Shown: piece by piece, positions 39,151-47,329 of the stretch
Position numbering within the stretch: the stretch's first letter is position 1
Layout: each line of letters begins with the position of its first letter
DNA from: Nocardia speluncae NBRC 108251
GTDB lineage: Bacteria; Actinomycetota; Actinomycetes; Mycobacteriales; Mycobacteriaceae
Length of the DNA: 64,000 nucleotides
Direction of reading: 5' to 3'
Assembly (NCBI RefSeq): GCF_001613245.1
Contig: NZ_BDBZ01000002.1
Span: 124,001-188,000, forward strand
The notes under the pieces: model-generated
Databases searched by the model: none
What the model was told of the DNA's origin: nothing
What the model saw: the letters and a program-made list of their open reading frames with translations, nothing else
Program-made: the position numbers and the translations under genes

Positions 39151-39450
39151 ATGGGGCAGCGGGCCCTCGTGGACCGTGACCGGGCGCCGGGCATGACCAC
39201 GGTCGAGTCGGCGCAACTGTGCGATGCGCTGGCCCGGATCAAGCAACTCGAAGTAGAACTTCGCGCGATGCGGCAGGCAGCCCGACACTCGAGGACACCA
39301 CGATCGGCCCGAAAGCCGGTTCCCGGCTATCACGACCTCGACCGGGCGAACATCAGCATCCACACCGCCTGTCGCGTGCTCGGGGTATCCGAGCACGGTT
39401 ACCGCCATCACCGCAACCGGCCGCCCAGTGGTTACATCGGTGATTTATGA
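39151..39450 (+). mobile_element. IS3-family transposase remnant (end of orfA joined to start of orfB)
   Basis: The frame reads PGMTTVESAQLCDALARIKQLEVELRAM, matching the C-terminal coiled coil of IS3 OrfA, and continues into TACRVLGVSEHGYRHHRNRPPS, matching the N-terminus of OrfB. Nothing of the DDE catalytic core is present, and no terminal inverted repeats are seen. It is a dead fragment, continued by a second IS3 fragment 150 bases downstream. Confidence 0.7.
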
Positions 39451-39599
39451 CGTCGCACATCGGTGGATGCCGGCATCGGTGCGGTTCGGAAGATAGTCGT
39501 ATCGGCAATTTCGACGTCGTGATCTTGCTTGCGGTGCAAGATCGGTATGAATGTTTCCGTATCGGGCGCGCAACCGTCTGCCACGTCCCGATCCAAGGC

Positions 39600-39764
39600 C
39601 GGATCACTTCGTCGACCTATTACTGGTGGTGCAAACGTTCGGAACAGCCCTCGGTACGGGAGGTCGCGGACGAGGCGTTGCCGGCCGAGATCGGCGATAT
39701 CCATACCAGTTCCGGCAGCGCTTACGGCTCCTCCGGGGTGCATGCGATGCTGGCCCGCCGGCGG
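39600..39764 (+). mobile_element. Second IS3-family orfB remnant
   Basis: ITSSTYYWWCKRSEQPSVRE and EALPAEIGDIHTSSGSAYGS plus GVHAMLARR match the N-terminal helix-turn-helix and HxxxxxxYGxxRVHAxL block of IS3 OrfB. Because it repeats the OrfB start already seen at 39400, it probably derives from a different IS copy. It breaks off directly in front of the MFS transporter remnant, so this is a probable rearrangement junction. Confidence 0.7.
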
Positions 39765-39772
39765 TGTCGTCG

Positions 39773-40953
39773 TTCGCCCCGGTCTTCTCACTCGGGCTGA
39801 TCGGCATGATGCTCGGCGGGATGATATTCGGTCCGGTTTCGGACCGCATCGGACGACGCGGTGTCATCATCGGCTGCACTATCAGGTTCGGCGTCCTGAC
39901 CCTGGCAACCTCACAGGCGCAATCGGTGGAAACCCTCATGGCGCTCCGTTTCCTCACCGGACTCGGACTCGGCGGAATCACTCCCAACCTGATCGCCCTC
40001 GCCGCGGAATACGCCCCGGCCCGGCTCCGCACCACCGTGGTAACCATCGTGGTCTGCGCATTTTCGGTCGGCGGCTTCGCCGGCGGTTTCATCGCCGCCT
40101 GGTTGATCCCGGCACTCGGATGGCGTGCCCTTTTCGTCATCGGCGGGTGATCCCGCTGGCCATCGCCGCATTCGCCTACCGCCACCTACCCGAATCGGTG
40201 CGCTACCTGACAGTGGCGGGCAAAACCGAGAAGGCAACCGAAACCGTTCGCCGGATCAACCCGTCGATACCGGCGGGCAGCGTTCCAGAGCTCCCCGGGA
40301 CGACAACCGAGAAGCCTTCGCTTCTCTCGTTGTTCGCCGATGGCAGAACCACGCTCATCCTGTGGGCTATCTTCTTCATGAACCAGCTCGTCATCTACTT
40401 CGTCCTGAGCTGGATGCCGTCGCTGTTCGGCCAGGCCGGCCTATCGGCATCCACGGCACTGATCGCCACCTCCCTGTTCAACCTCGGCGGCGTCGTCGGC
40501 GGAATTGTGATCGGCCGACTCTCCGACAAACGCGCCCGCCCGTTCGGCACGATCGCCACGGCCTATGTAATCGGCGCCGTCTTCATCGGCATCACGGCTC
40601 TGACGTTCGAGATCGTTCCGGTAATGCTGATCGCAGTGTTCCTGATCGGTGTCGGCGTATCGGGATCGCAGACCGGCATCAGTGCCGTCGCGGCCGCGAC
40701 CTACCCCACCACCGCTCGCGCCACCGGTGTCGGCTGGGCCTACGGCATCGGACGGATCGGGTCCATACTCGGCCCCACGCTGGGCGGACTCTTCATCAGC
40801 ATCGGACTCGCGCCTGTCGCCATCTTCACCTTGACCATCATCCCCACCTTGATCGCCGCCCTAGCGATCATGCAGCTCGCCCGGGTCGTCGCCGACCGCA
40901 CCGCAACGAGACAAACGGAAACCAACAGCGACGAGGTCCTCGAAGCCACATGA
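39773..40953 (+). pseudogene. Truncated, frameshifted MFS transporter (aromatic acid:H+ symporter-like)
   Basis: The first part (39773-40147) starts abruptly within transmembrane helix 2 and shows the MFS signature GPVSDRIGRRGVIIG, then RFLTGLGLGGITPN. At 40145-40147 (GGG) the frame is lost; one extra G would join LFVIGG to VIPLAIAAFAYRHLPESVRYL and continue to the stop at 40953. The later half has the helix 7-12 pattern and VIGRLSDKRARPFG. It resembles the AAHS family (4-hydroxybenzoate or similar). Helix 1 and the start codon are missing, replaced by IS3 remnants, so the gene is dead even if the frameshift is an error. Confidence 0.8.
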
Positions 40954-41763
40954 CCGCCATGGATTCGAAACTTCGCATCCATGGCCGCTGTTCGTCGACC
41001 TGGCCCGCGACCTTGAATCCGCACACGATGGCAACGTGGCCCCAACTCTCCAATGAATGACCGGAATGCCCGGCGCAACTCGACGAGGGAGATACGCCGG
41101 GCATTCTGCTGAGACCCTGATCTGCCTCCAAACCAGACAGTAATGCGGAAACATCAAGGGAATAAGCACCAATAGGCCGCCGGCGACCTGACCGGAGAGG
41201 CGCACAATGAAGAACCCCAGGATCAACAGCACCATGTTCAGCATGACCTCGGGGATGTCGGTGTGCGTGAACATCGCCACCACTAACATCACACTGAACC
41301 CGACCAGCAGGAACGCACCCACCAAGACCGCGATCGGTTCACGCTGAAGGAGCGACCACCACATCTTCCAACGGCGCTCCTTCAGGTCCTTAATACCCTT
41401 CCGCATTTCCATATCGAAAGCAGCATCACGCGCCTGCTCGGAATCAGCAGCCCGCCCAACAGCGGTGTGCTGCGCAATAAGGTCTTCAGGCTTCCGGCGC
41501 GCGTCGGGATCGCTGACATTCTCCTCAACGCCCTCCCGGATGATGGATAGTTCGCGGTCGGTGGTGGACTTGCTCAACCCGGCACGCAATTGTCTGCGGA
41601 GTTGAAATAGTAGCGTTACAAGAGCGTTCCTGCCCACGGTCAGAGTTCCGCCTACACCGTCAGGCAGCATCACTGCGGACGTTTCCCGTCCTCGCAGGTT
41701 CAATGCAATCTCGTCCACTTCGTGGAGCCAACCAGCGAAAACCTCCGGCGTCGCTCCCGCCAT
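40861..41763 (-). CDS. Orphan membrane protein with a run-on C-terminus
   Basis: Up to 300 residues. Residues 1-130 are a soluble, charged helical region (QLRRQLRAGLSKSTTDRELSIIREGVEE and AFDMEMRKGIKDLKERRWKMWW), followed by two membrane helices (about 143-165 and 173-206). After about residue 212 the sequence becomes Arg/Ser/Cys-rich and the last 31 codons overlap the end of the MFS remnant antisense, so the native 3' end is probably lost. No family is recognised. It lies inside the presumed integrated element beside tRNA-Pro and is likely foreign. Confidence 0.5.
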   Translation of the reverse strand: MAGATPEVFAGWLHEVDEIALNLRGRETSAVMLPDGVGGTLTVGRNALVTLLFQLRRQLRAGLSKSTTDRELSIIREGVEENVSDPDARRKPEDLIAQHTAVGRAADSEQARDAAFDMEMRKGIKDLKERRWKMWWSLLQREPIAVLVGAFLLVGFSVMLVVAMFTHTDIPEVMLNMVLLILGFFIVRLSGQVAGGLLVLIPLMFPHYCLVWRQIRVSAECPAYLPRRVAPGIPVIHWRVGATLPSCADSRSRARSTNSGHGCEVSNPWRSCGFEDLVAVGFRLSRCGAVGDDPGELHDR

Positions 41764-41828
41764 GTCTTCCGGTATTCCGAATAGGCGTAGGAGTGCCGTC
41801 TTGGCTTGGCCGATAGTGACATGTGGCC

Positions 41829-41870
41829 GGTCATCGTCGGCGGGTCATCGTCGGCGGGTCATCGTCGGCT
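41829..41870. repeat. Three tandem copies of a 14-bp unit
   Basis: GGTCATCGTCGGCG is repeated three times in direct tandem (the third differs in its last base), 65 bases upstream of the orphan membrane protein start at 41763. It could be a variable-number repeat or a multimeric protein site in that promoter. It is not a CRISPR array: there are no spacers. Confidence 0.75.
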
Positions 41871-42118
41871 CTCTCGCTGTCTTGCAACGCTACCCTTCCC
41901 GTCTGCATCCGCTCTGCTGGCCGGTAACGTACGGGCTCCGCACCTCCGTCGGGATGGGATTGCTCCCGGCACCACATACCGCCAACCCCGAGCGCATCCA
42001 TCACCCGGTCCACGCGCCCTTCAGTATGGGATCGACAGGATCCTCAGGCTTACACGACCTCTAGCGCGTAGCATCGTGGCGTGATCAGCGGACACGACAC
42101 CAGCTGCTTCGAGACACT

Positions 42119-43189
42119 ATGCGCGGCTTGTCCATTCAGCGGTTTCGGCGGACCTTCACAGCAGGGAGGTCGCGGGCGTTGAGCGCGCAAACACGCCCCG
42201 ACAGGGCCAGGCGGCAGCCCCACCGGATCACACCGAGACCGGCACCCCGCGCAGAGGAACCGCCTGAAGAACAGCCAGAGCAGCAGCCCCCTTCACGCTG
42301 GCAACGAACGAAAGCCTTCCTTGCGCAGGGAGTCCGGAAACCGATCGCATGGCTGGCAGTGATCGTCGTCGGGGCGGTCGCCACCTGGAGCGCCACGATG
42401 GTCGAGAAGTATCTTACGCAGGGGCTCGAACGGCTCGGGGACGATATCCGAGTCGTAGATGTGAACCCAGCGTTCGAGTTGTATGCGACGTTCGCGGTCC
42501 CCCCGGATGCGGATCTGTCACCGCCGGAAGGACAACTCGCGCTCGACGCAGAGGAAATCATGGCTCGGGGCGGGGTGTACCTGTCCGAGACGGTCATTCA
42601 AATCACGCTCGAAACGAGTCGCAGCAAGCCAGTGACGGTGACTCGGATAGCTCCTGTCCTGGTGGGGAGTGGTTGTTCCGAACCACTAGGTGAAGGCTGG
42701 GGATTCGTTGACAATGGCGGACAAGGCGGCATAGATGGGCTGGTTTTCATGACAACAATCGACGCACCGAGCCCGGTGTTGAATCGGACGGGGTTTGACA
42801 ACTCGGAGCCTGTCGACCAACCCGACTACTTCGGCAACGGCAGCATGATCGAACTGGTGGACGGCGAAACTACCGTCTTGCAGATAATGGTTGAAGCAGG
42901 CAGCGGTTTTTGCCACTTCGCTTTCCGGGTTGAATATATAGGCTCCAACGGGCCAGGCGTTCTGACCATAGATGACGATAGCAAACCATTTAAAGTATCT
43001 GCCGTTACCGGCATGACTCCTGCTATCGTGCCCACAAATAACTTTGACTGGTTCATGCCGCACGCAACAGATGGCTGCCTGACCAGTGATGGACAGAGAG
43101 CGAAACTGACAGAGGAACAGGTAGCGAATAGAGCACGCCTCGAGGGTCGAGAGTGGCAAGAGTATTGCGCCAAGGTCGGTGTAGCGTGA
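42119..43189 (+). CDS. Orphan single-pass membrane protein
   Basis: A 356-residue protein: a basic N-terminus, a proline/glutamate-rich linker (PRAEEPPEEQPEQQPP, about 41-56), one membrane helix (about 78-95) and an extracytoplasmic domain of about 255 residues with cysteines at about 182, 259, 324 and 347 that could form disulfides. No homologous family is recognised. Base composition in its second half is visibly lower in G+C than neighbouring chromosomal genes. It is placed between another orphan membrane protein and a broken integrase, so it is probably cargo of the integrated element. Confidence 0.6.
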   Translation: MRGLSIQRFRRTFTAGRSRALSAQTRPDRARRQPHRITPRPAPRAEEPPEEQPEQQPPSRWQRTKAFLAQGVRKPIAWLAVIVVGAVATWSATMVEKYLTQGLERLGDDIRVVDVNPAFELYATFAVPPDADLSPPEGQLALDAEEIMARGGVYLSETVIQITLETSRSKPVTVTRIAPVLVGSGCSEPLGEGWGFVDNGGQGGIDGLVFMTTIDAPSPVLNRTGFDNSEPVDQPDYFGNGSMIELVDGETTVLQIMVEAGSGFCHFAFRVEYIGSNGPGVLTIDDDSKPFKVSAVTGMTPAIVPTNNFDWFMPHATDGCLTSDGQRAKLTEEQVANRARLEGREWQEYCAKVGVA

Positions 43190-43247
43190 TCGCCGTGAAC
43201 GCCACTTTCTGACGCTGCAACTCGACGGGCGGAGAATATAGCGTGCC

Positions 43248-44008
43248 GTGCTGGTTCGCGTGATGGAACAAGCAGTACGGGACGGGCTTCGAGAGACCAA
43301 TCCGCCTCGCGTACGTGGCTGGCAGAAGCTGTACCAGCAGATCGAGGACGAGCTCGACGACCCGCGGGCCCTCACACTCCCGAACTGTACAGCCCTGGCA
43401 ACGCTTGCTGATGCGCTCGTTCAGCGTTCGGCTGATCGGTACCGCGGATGGGGTGACGTGGTGATCTTCGCTGCGTGCACGGCATCCAGAATCGGCGAGG
43501 TCGCCGGCTGCCGTGTCGGCGATATCGACACCGATACGTGGACGTGGCGAGTGCGTCGTCAGACAACCCCCTCGCCGGCGGCATGGCGGACAAAGGCACC
43601 AAGGGCAACCGTGCCCGGCCTGTCCCGCTGGTGGAAGAAGTTCGGCAACTCGTCTCGGACCGGCTCGATGCGGTCGGACGGGGCAAACCCGATGCGCGTC
43701 TGTTCCGTGGACCACGGGGTGGGCGGATTGCTACCAGTGTCCCGCGGGACACTACGCATTGGGATGAGGTCGTTGCAGCACTCGGGTATGAGCATCTGCG
43801 GCGGCACGATCTCCGGCATACCGGTCCGACGTGGATGGCCGATGCCGAGGTGAGCCTGCACGTGCTCCAGAAGATCGCCGGGCATGCCGACAGCCGGACC
43901 GCCGAGCGATATCTACACCCGGATCAAAAGGAGATCACCGGCGCCGGGGACAAGCTCTCCAAGCACCTGCGGTCCCGTTCTGGTCCCGCCCTCCGGGTGG
44001 TCGGATGA
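43248..44008 (+). pseudogene. Tyrosine recombinase (integrase), 5'-truncated and frameshifted
   Basis: The first frame (43248 to about 43570) gives the end of the core-binding domain (MEQAVRDGLRETNPP) and the first catalytic arginine region AACTASRIGEVAGC. At a CCCCC run near 43567-43571 the frame changes; one extra C joins it to MADKGTKGNRARPVPLVEEVRQL. The rest has the catalytic HxxR (RRHDLRHTG), GH (KIAGHAD) and the nucleophile Tyr (RTAERYLHP). About 150 N-terminal residues including the arm-binding domain are absent, so it cannot be functional. It ends 46 bases from the 3' end of tRNA-Pro, the usual site for such an integrase. Confidence 0.85.
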
Positions 44009-44013
44009 CACAG

Positions 44014-44046
44014 AAAACCCCTCCTGAGCTGGTCAGGAGGGGTTTT
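44014..44046. terminator. Bidirectional intrinsic terminator
   Basis: AAAACCCCTCCTGA and TCAGGAGGGGTTTT form a perfect 14-bp stem with a 5-base loop (GCTGG). T tracts on both sides let it stop the integrase transcript (plus strand) and the tRNA-Pro transcript (minus strand). Confidence 0.92.
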
Positions 44047-44053
44047 CTGATTG

Positions 44054-44127
44054 TCGGGCTGACAGGATTTGAACCTGCGACCACTTGACCCCCAGTCAAG
44101 TGCGCTACCAAACTGCGCCACAGCCCG
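44054..44127 (-). tRNA. tRNA-Pro (anticodon GGG)
   Basis: The minus strand folds into a 74-base tRNA: acceptor stem CGGGCTG/CAGCCCG with discriminator A, D arm GGCGCAG...GCGC, anticodon stem CTTGA/TCAAG with loop CTGGGGG (anticodon GGG, reading CCC) and T arm GCAGGTTCAAATCCTGT. The CCA end is not encoded. Its 3' end faces the broken integrase, so it is the probable attachment site of the old element and remains intact. Confidence 0.96.
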
Positions 44128-44695
44128 CCGCGCCCCTCAGGGCGCCCGATGAGATTACCCCAGAGTCGTTAGTGACTACTAATCGGCAGGTCAGACGGCA
44201 TAAATTGTCACACCCGAGGTCCATCCCCTGCGGATCACTTTTTCACCACCGACAGTTGCACAACAGGGGGCATTCGTTCTGTTACCGCTTGAGAGCAGCG
44301 ATGATTCAGGACGGGCAGTTCGCCCGGCAGCACATTGGGACGCGGGCGCCGGATCCGAATGCTGAAGGGCACGCCGGCCCGGCCACCCCTGGGGTTTCGA
44401 TGCCGAGCAGCAGCCTCCCCGACACCGTTCGACCGACTGGGCCCGGCTCATTACCGCATGTCGCTGCAGCCGGCACCGGCGACGAGAAGACCGTCGAACG
44501 CTGGATGGCGACGGAGTGGGCGCCTTGGCTACGACATAGACAACCCCGTGGGCGATCACCGAGTACGCCCCGGGACTCAGGAAAATTCCCAAGTTAGATA
44601 CACCCAAAACTGTGTAACAGGCCACATTGCTCGGCGATATCAATCGGCCGGGATCGAACTGCGCCCACATCGACCAATGTCCGAAGGGAAATACC
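44128..44695. other. Intergenic region without recognisable gene
   Basis: About 570 bases between tRNA-Pro and the PASTA-domain gene. It contains the tRNA promoter on the minus strand and, towards 44680, the ribosome site of the PASTA gene. Frames crossing it on either strand are not like known proteins. I found no second copy of the tRNA 3' end here. Confidence 0.45.
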
Positions 44696-45175
44696 GTGGC
44701 CAATCCGCACTATCCGCAGCAGTCGTACGGCGCCTACCCGCCACCACCACCGAAGAAGACGACACCGAAGTGGGTGATCGTGTCCGCTGTAGTCGGCGCG
44801 CTCCTGGTGATCGGCATGATCGGTAACGCGCTCGGAGGAGGCAAGGAGGATTCCACCGAGAACACGATGGTGCCGATTGCTTCTACACCTGCTGCCACGA
44901 CACCCGCGTTCCTGAAGCCCGCGGCCCCGGCCGGCACCGACGTGCCGGTGATGGACCTGACCGTGCCGGACCTTGCGGGCACGAACGGCGAGATCGCCGC
45001 CGAACGACTCGAAGATCTCGGATTCACCAACGTGCAGTATGCGTCTGCCACCCCCGGTAAGGATGTGGTGTTGCTGCGCGCCAACTGGACAGTTCAGTCG
45101 GTCGAACCGGGACCTGGGACTGTTGTTCCGTCCGATTCGACGGTTGTGGTGACCATGACGAAGAACAACGCATAG
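44696..45175 (+). CDS. PASTA-domain single-pass membrane protein
   Basis: A 159-residue protein: a Tyr/Pro-rich cytoplasmic start (HYPQQSYGAYPPPPPKK), one membrane helix (about 27-47), a Thr/Ala/Pro linker and one PASTA domain (about 88-157: VPDLAGTNGEIAAERLEDLGF, then VQSVEPGPGTVVPSDSTVVVTM). PASTA domains in Ser/Thr kinases and PBPs bind peptidoglycan fragments; here no kinase or transpeptidase domain is attached, a form common in mycolate actinobacteria. GTG 44696 with GAAGGGA upstream is preferred over an earlier ATG. Function is probably at the cell wall; the neighbours do not help. Confidence 0.85.
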   Translation: MANPHYPQQSYGAYPPPPPKKTTPKWVIVSAVVGALLVIGMIGNALGGGKEDSTENTMVPIASTPAATTPAFLKPAAPAGTDVPVMDLTVPDLAGTNGEIAAERLEDLGFTNVQYASATPGKDVVLLRANWTVQSVEPGPGTVVPSDSTVVVTMTKNNA

Positions 45176-45269
45176 GCTGGTCGGCTGCGAATCCGCGCTG
45201 GTCCGGCGGCAATCGCTGCGTGGTGCGCGGCAGATGCGGAACGCTCTGCCGCGCACTTTCCTGTCCCGC

Positions 45270-46142
45270 TCAGCCCACGAGGGCGGGAAGGACCAGGTCG
45301 CGGTAGCGCTGCTTCATTGTCTCGATTACTTCTCGGCCGTCACCGGCCCAAATGTCGGCATTGAAGATTTCTACTTCTACGTCGCCGCGGTAACCAGCGG
45401 CGCGAACCCACCGGCCGATGGTCGTGAAGTCGATGACGCCGTCGCCCATCATCCCGCGGGACAGCAGCGGGTCGGCGGTCATCGGGTTCAACCAGTCACA
45501 TACCTGGTATGAGCTGATCCGCCCGGCGGCACCGGCCTCTGCGATCTGTGCTTCGAGGGCCGGATCCCACCAGATATGGAAGGTGTCGACCACGACTCCT
45601 ACGGTCTCCGCCGGATAGGGCTGCGCCATCGTCAATGCCTGTGCCAGCGTGGAGATCACTGCCCGGTCGGCGCAGAACATGGGGTGCAGCGGTTCGAGGG
45701 CGAGGCGGATGCCGCGCTCGGCCGCGTACGGCGCCAGTTGCGCGAGACGCTCGTCCACTCGCGCCCGCGCGGCGGCGAGTTTGCGGTCGGGCATACCGCC
45801 CACCACCATCACCAGTTCCTGCGTGCCCAGTGTCGCTGCGTCGTCGATGGCGCGGCGATTGTCGTCGAGCGCCGTCTGCCGGTCGTCCGGCTGGGTCAGG
45901 AAGCCGCCGCGGCACAGACTGGAGACGCGCAAGCCGGCATCGCGGACGATTTTGGCGGCGGTGTCGGCACCGATCTCGTCGACCCGGTCGCGCCACAGCC
46001 CGATCGCGCCGAGCCCTGCACGGGCGGCACCGTCCACCGCCTCTGCCAGGGTCCACCGCTTCGTGGTGGCCGTATTCAGCGACAGCGACCGGTACGGATC
46101 GTCCAGATCGAACGGGAGATGCTGTGCTGCAACAGATGTCAT
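45270..46142 (-). CDS. Sugar phosphate isomerase/epimerase family protein (TIM barrel)
   Basis: A 290-residue xylose isomerase-like barrel. Motifs for the metal site are present: EPLHPMFCADRAV (Glu, His), VVVDTFHIWWDP (Asp, His) and VEVEIFNADIW (terminal Glu). ATG 46142 overlaps the stop of the DUF993 gene (ATGA). It is the last gene of a three-gene operon with a Gfo/Idh-family dehydrogenase and a DUF993 aldolase-like protein, a set repeatedly seen in actinobacterial sugar or polyol catabolism. The likely role is isomerisation or epimerisation of a keto sugar intermediate; the sugar is unknown. Confidence 0.88.
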   Translation of the reverse strand: MTSVAAQHLPFDLDDPYRSLSLNTATTKRWTLAEAVDGAARAGLGAIGLWRDRVDEIGADTAAKIVRDAGLRVSSLCRGGFLTQPDDRQTALDDNRRAIDDAATLGTQELVMVVGGMPDRKLAAARARVDERLAQLAPYAAERGIRLALEPLHPMFCADRAVISTLAQALTMAQPYPAETVGVVVDTFHIWWDPALEAQIAEAGAAGRISSYQVCDWLNPMTADPLLSRGMMGDGVIDFTTIGRWVRAAGYRGDVEVEIFNADIWAGDGREVIETMKQRYRDLVLPALVG

Positions 46143-47329
46143 GATGTCAATCCGTTCAGTTCCAGGTAGACCCGCATGCGGTGCGCGGCCAGTTCCGGGT
46201 CCGACAGGAGCCCCGCTTTGTCTGCGAGCCGGAACAATTCGGCCAGGTGAGTCACGGATCGGCCGGTGGACAGCCCGCCCACCATCGAGAAGCCCGATTG
46301 TTTGTTGTTGAGCCATGACAAGAACGCGATGCCGGTCTTGTAGTAATACGTCGGTGCGGCGAAGATGTGACGCCCGAGGGCCTGTGTGGCGCCGAGGATA
46401 TCCGACGCTCGTGTCACATTGCCGTTGTCGAGTTCCTGTAGCGCGGTGGACGCGGCGGGATAGATCGCCGCAAAGATACCCAGTAGCGCATCCGAATGCC
46501 CGTGCGAATCGCCGATGATCAGCTCCGGATAGTTGAAATCGTCGCCCGTGTACAACCGCACACCGTCCGGCAGCGCGCGGCGAAGTGCGATCTCGTGTGC
46601 CGCGTCGAGCAGTGAGACCTTGACTCCGTCGATCTTGGATCGGTTGTTCTCGATGAGTGTTCGGAATGTTTCGGTGGCGGCACCGATATCGGGGCTACCC
46701 CAGTATCCCCGCAGCGCGGGATCGAACATGGTGCCGAGCCAGTGCAGGATCACCGGCCGGTCCACACCGGCCAGCACCTTCTCGTAGACGGATAGGTAGT
46801 CGGCCGCCGAGCGGGCGACCTGGGCGAGTGCCCGTGACGCCATCAGGATCACCTGAGCTCCGGCGTCGGTGACCACGTCGATCTGTTCACGATAGGCGTC
46901 GACGATCGCGGCGAGTCCGGCCGGTCCGGAGGGCAACCCGGCGAGGTCGAGCTGATCGGTTCCGGCTCCGCAGGCCAGCCTGCCACCGGCCGAGGCTGCC
47001 TCGGCGCCGGATCGCCGGATCAATTCCGCTGTCGCCTGCCAGTCGAGGCCCATTCCGCGCTGTGCGGTGTCCATGGCGTCGGCGACGCCGAGTCCGTAGG
47101 ACCATAGTTCATGCCGGTAGGCCAGCGTCGCGTCCCAATCGATGGCTGCGGGCTCCCCTGGCGTGTTGGCGGCCGTGGCGCGTGGAATGACGTGCGCGGC
47201 AGCGTAGGCCACACGGGAGGTGATCGGGCGGGCCGGCTGCGTCCACACGCCCGGCGCACCGAGAATGTACGGTTCGAGCCGGGTGCCTACGGGCAGCAGG
47301 ACCGTCACACCCGTGGACGCCGCGGTCAC
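46139..47329 (-). CDS. DUF993 protein, dihydrodipicolinate synthase-like aldolase family
   Basis: A 396-residue TIM-barrel protein. The block TRLEPYILGAPGVWTQPARPITSRVAYAAAHVIPR is typical of DUF993, a branch of the DapA/NanA class I aldolase superfamily; the Schiff-base lysine is likely the one in SKIDGVKVSLLDA and LYTGDDFNYPELI contributes to the phosphate/carboxylate side. GTG 47329 overlaps the stop of the Gfo/Idh gene (GTGA). It probably performs a retro-aldol or dehydration step on the product of that dehydrogenase. No member with this architecture has a substrate I can state with confidence. Confidence 0.82.
   Translation of the reverse strand: MTAASTGVTVLLPVGTRLEPYILGAPGVWTQPARPITSRVAYAAAHVIPRATAANTPGEPAAIDWDATLAYRHELWSYGLGVADAMDTAQRGMGLDWQATAELIRRSGAEAASAGGRLACGAGTDQLDLAGLPSGPAGLAAIVDAYREQIDVVTDAGAQVILMASRALAQVARSAADYLSVYEKVLAGVDRPVILHWLGTMFDPALRGYWGSPDIGAATETFRTLIENNRSKIDGVKVSLLDAAHEIALRRALPDGVRLYTGDDFNYPELIIGDSHGHSDALLGIFAAIYPAASTALQELDNGNVTRASDILGATQALGRHIFAAPTYYYKTGIAFLSWLNNKQSGFSMVGGLSTGRSVTHLAELFRLADKAGLLSDPELAAHRMRVYLELNGLTS

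Noticed and set aside
41829..41870. CRISPR array
   Set aside because: The 14-bp units are contiguous with no spacers.
44128..44695. A membrane protein on the minus strand near 44191-44703
   Set aside because: Only a short hydrophobic stretch is present; the rest is Arg/Ser-rich and the frame overlaps the PASTA gene start.
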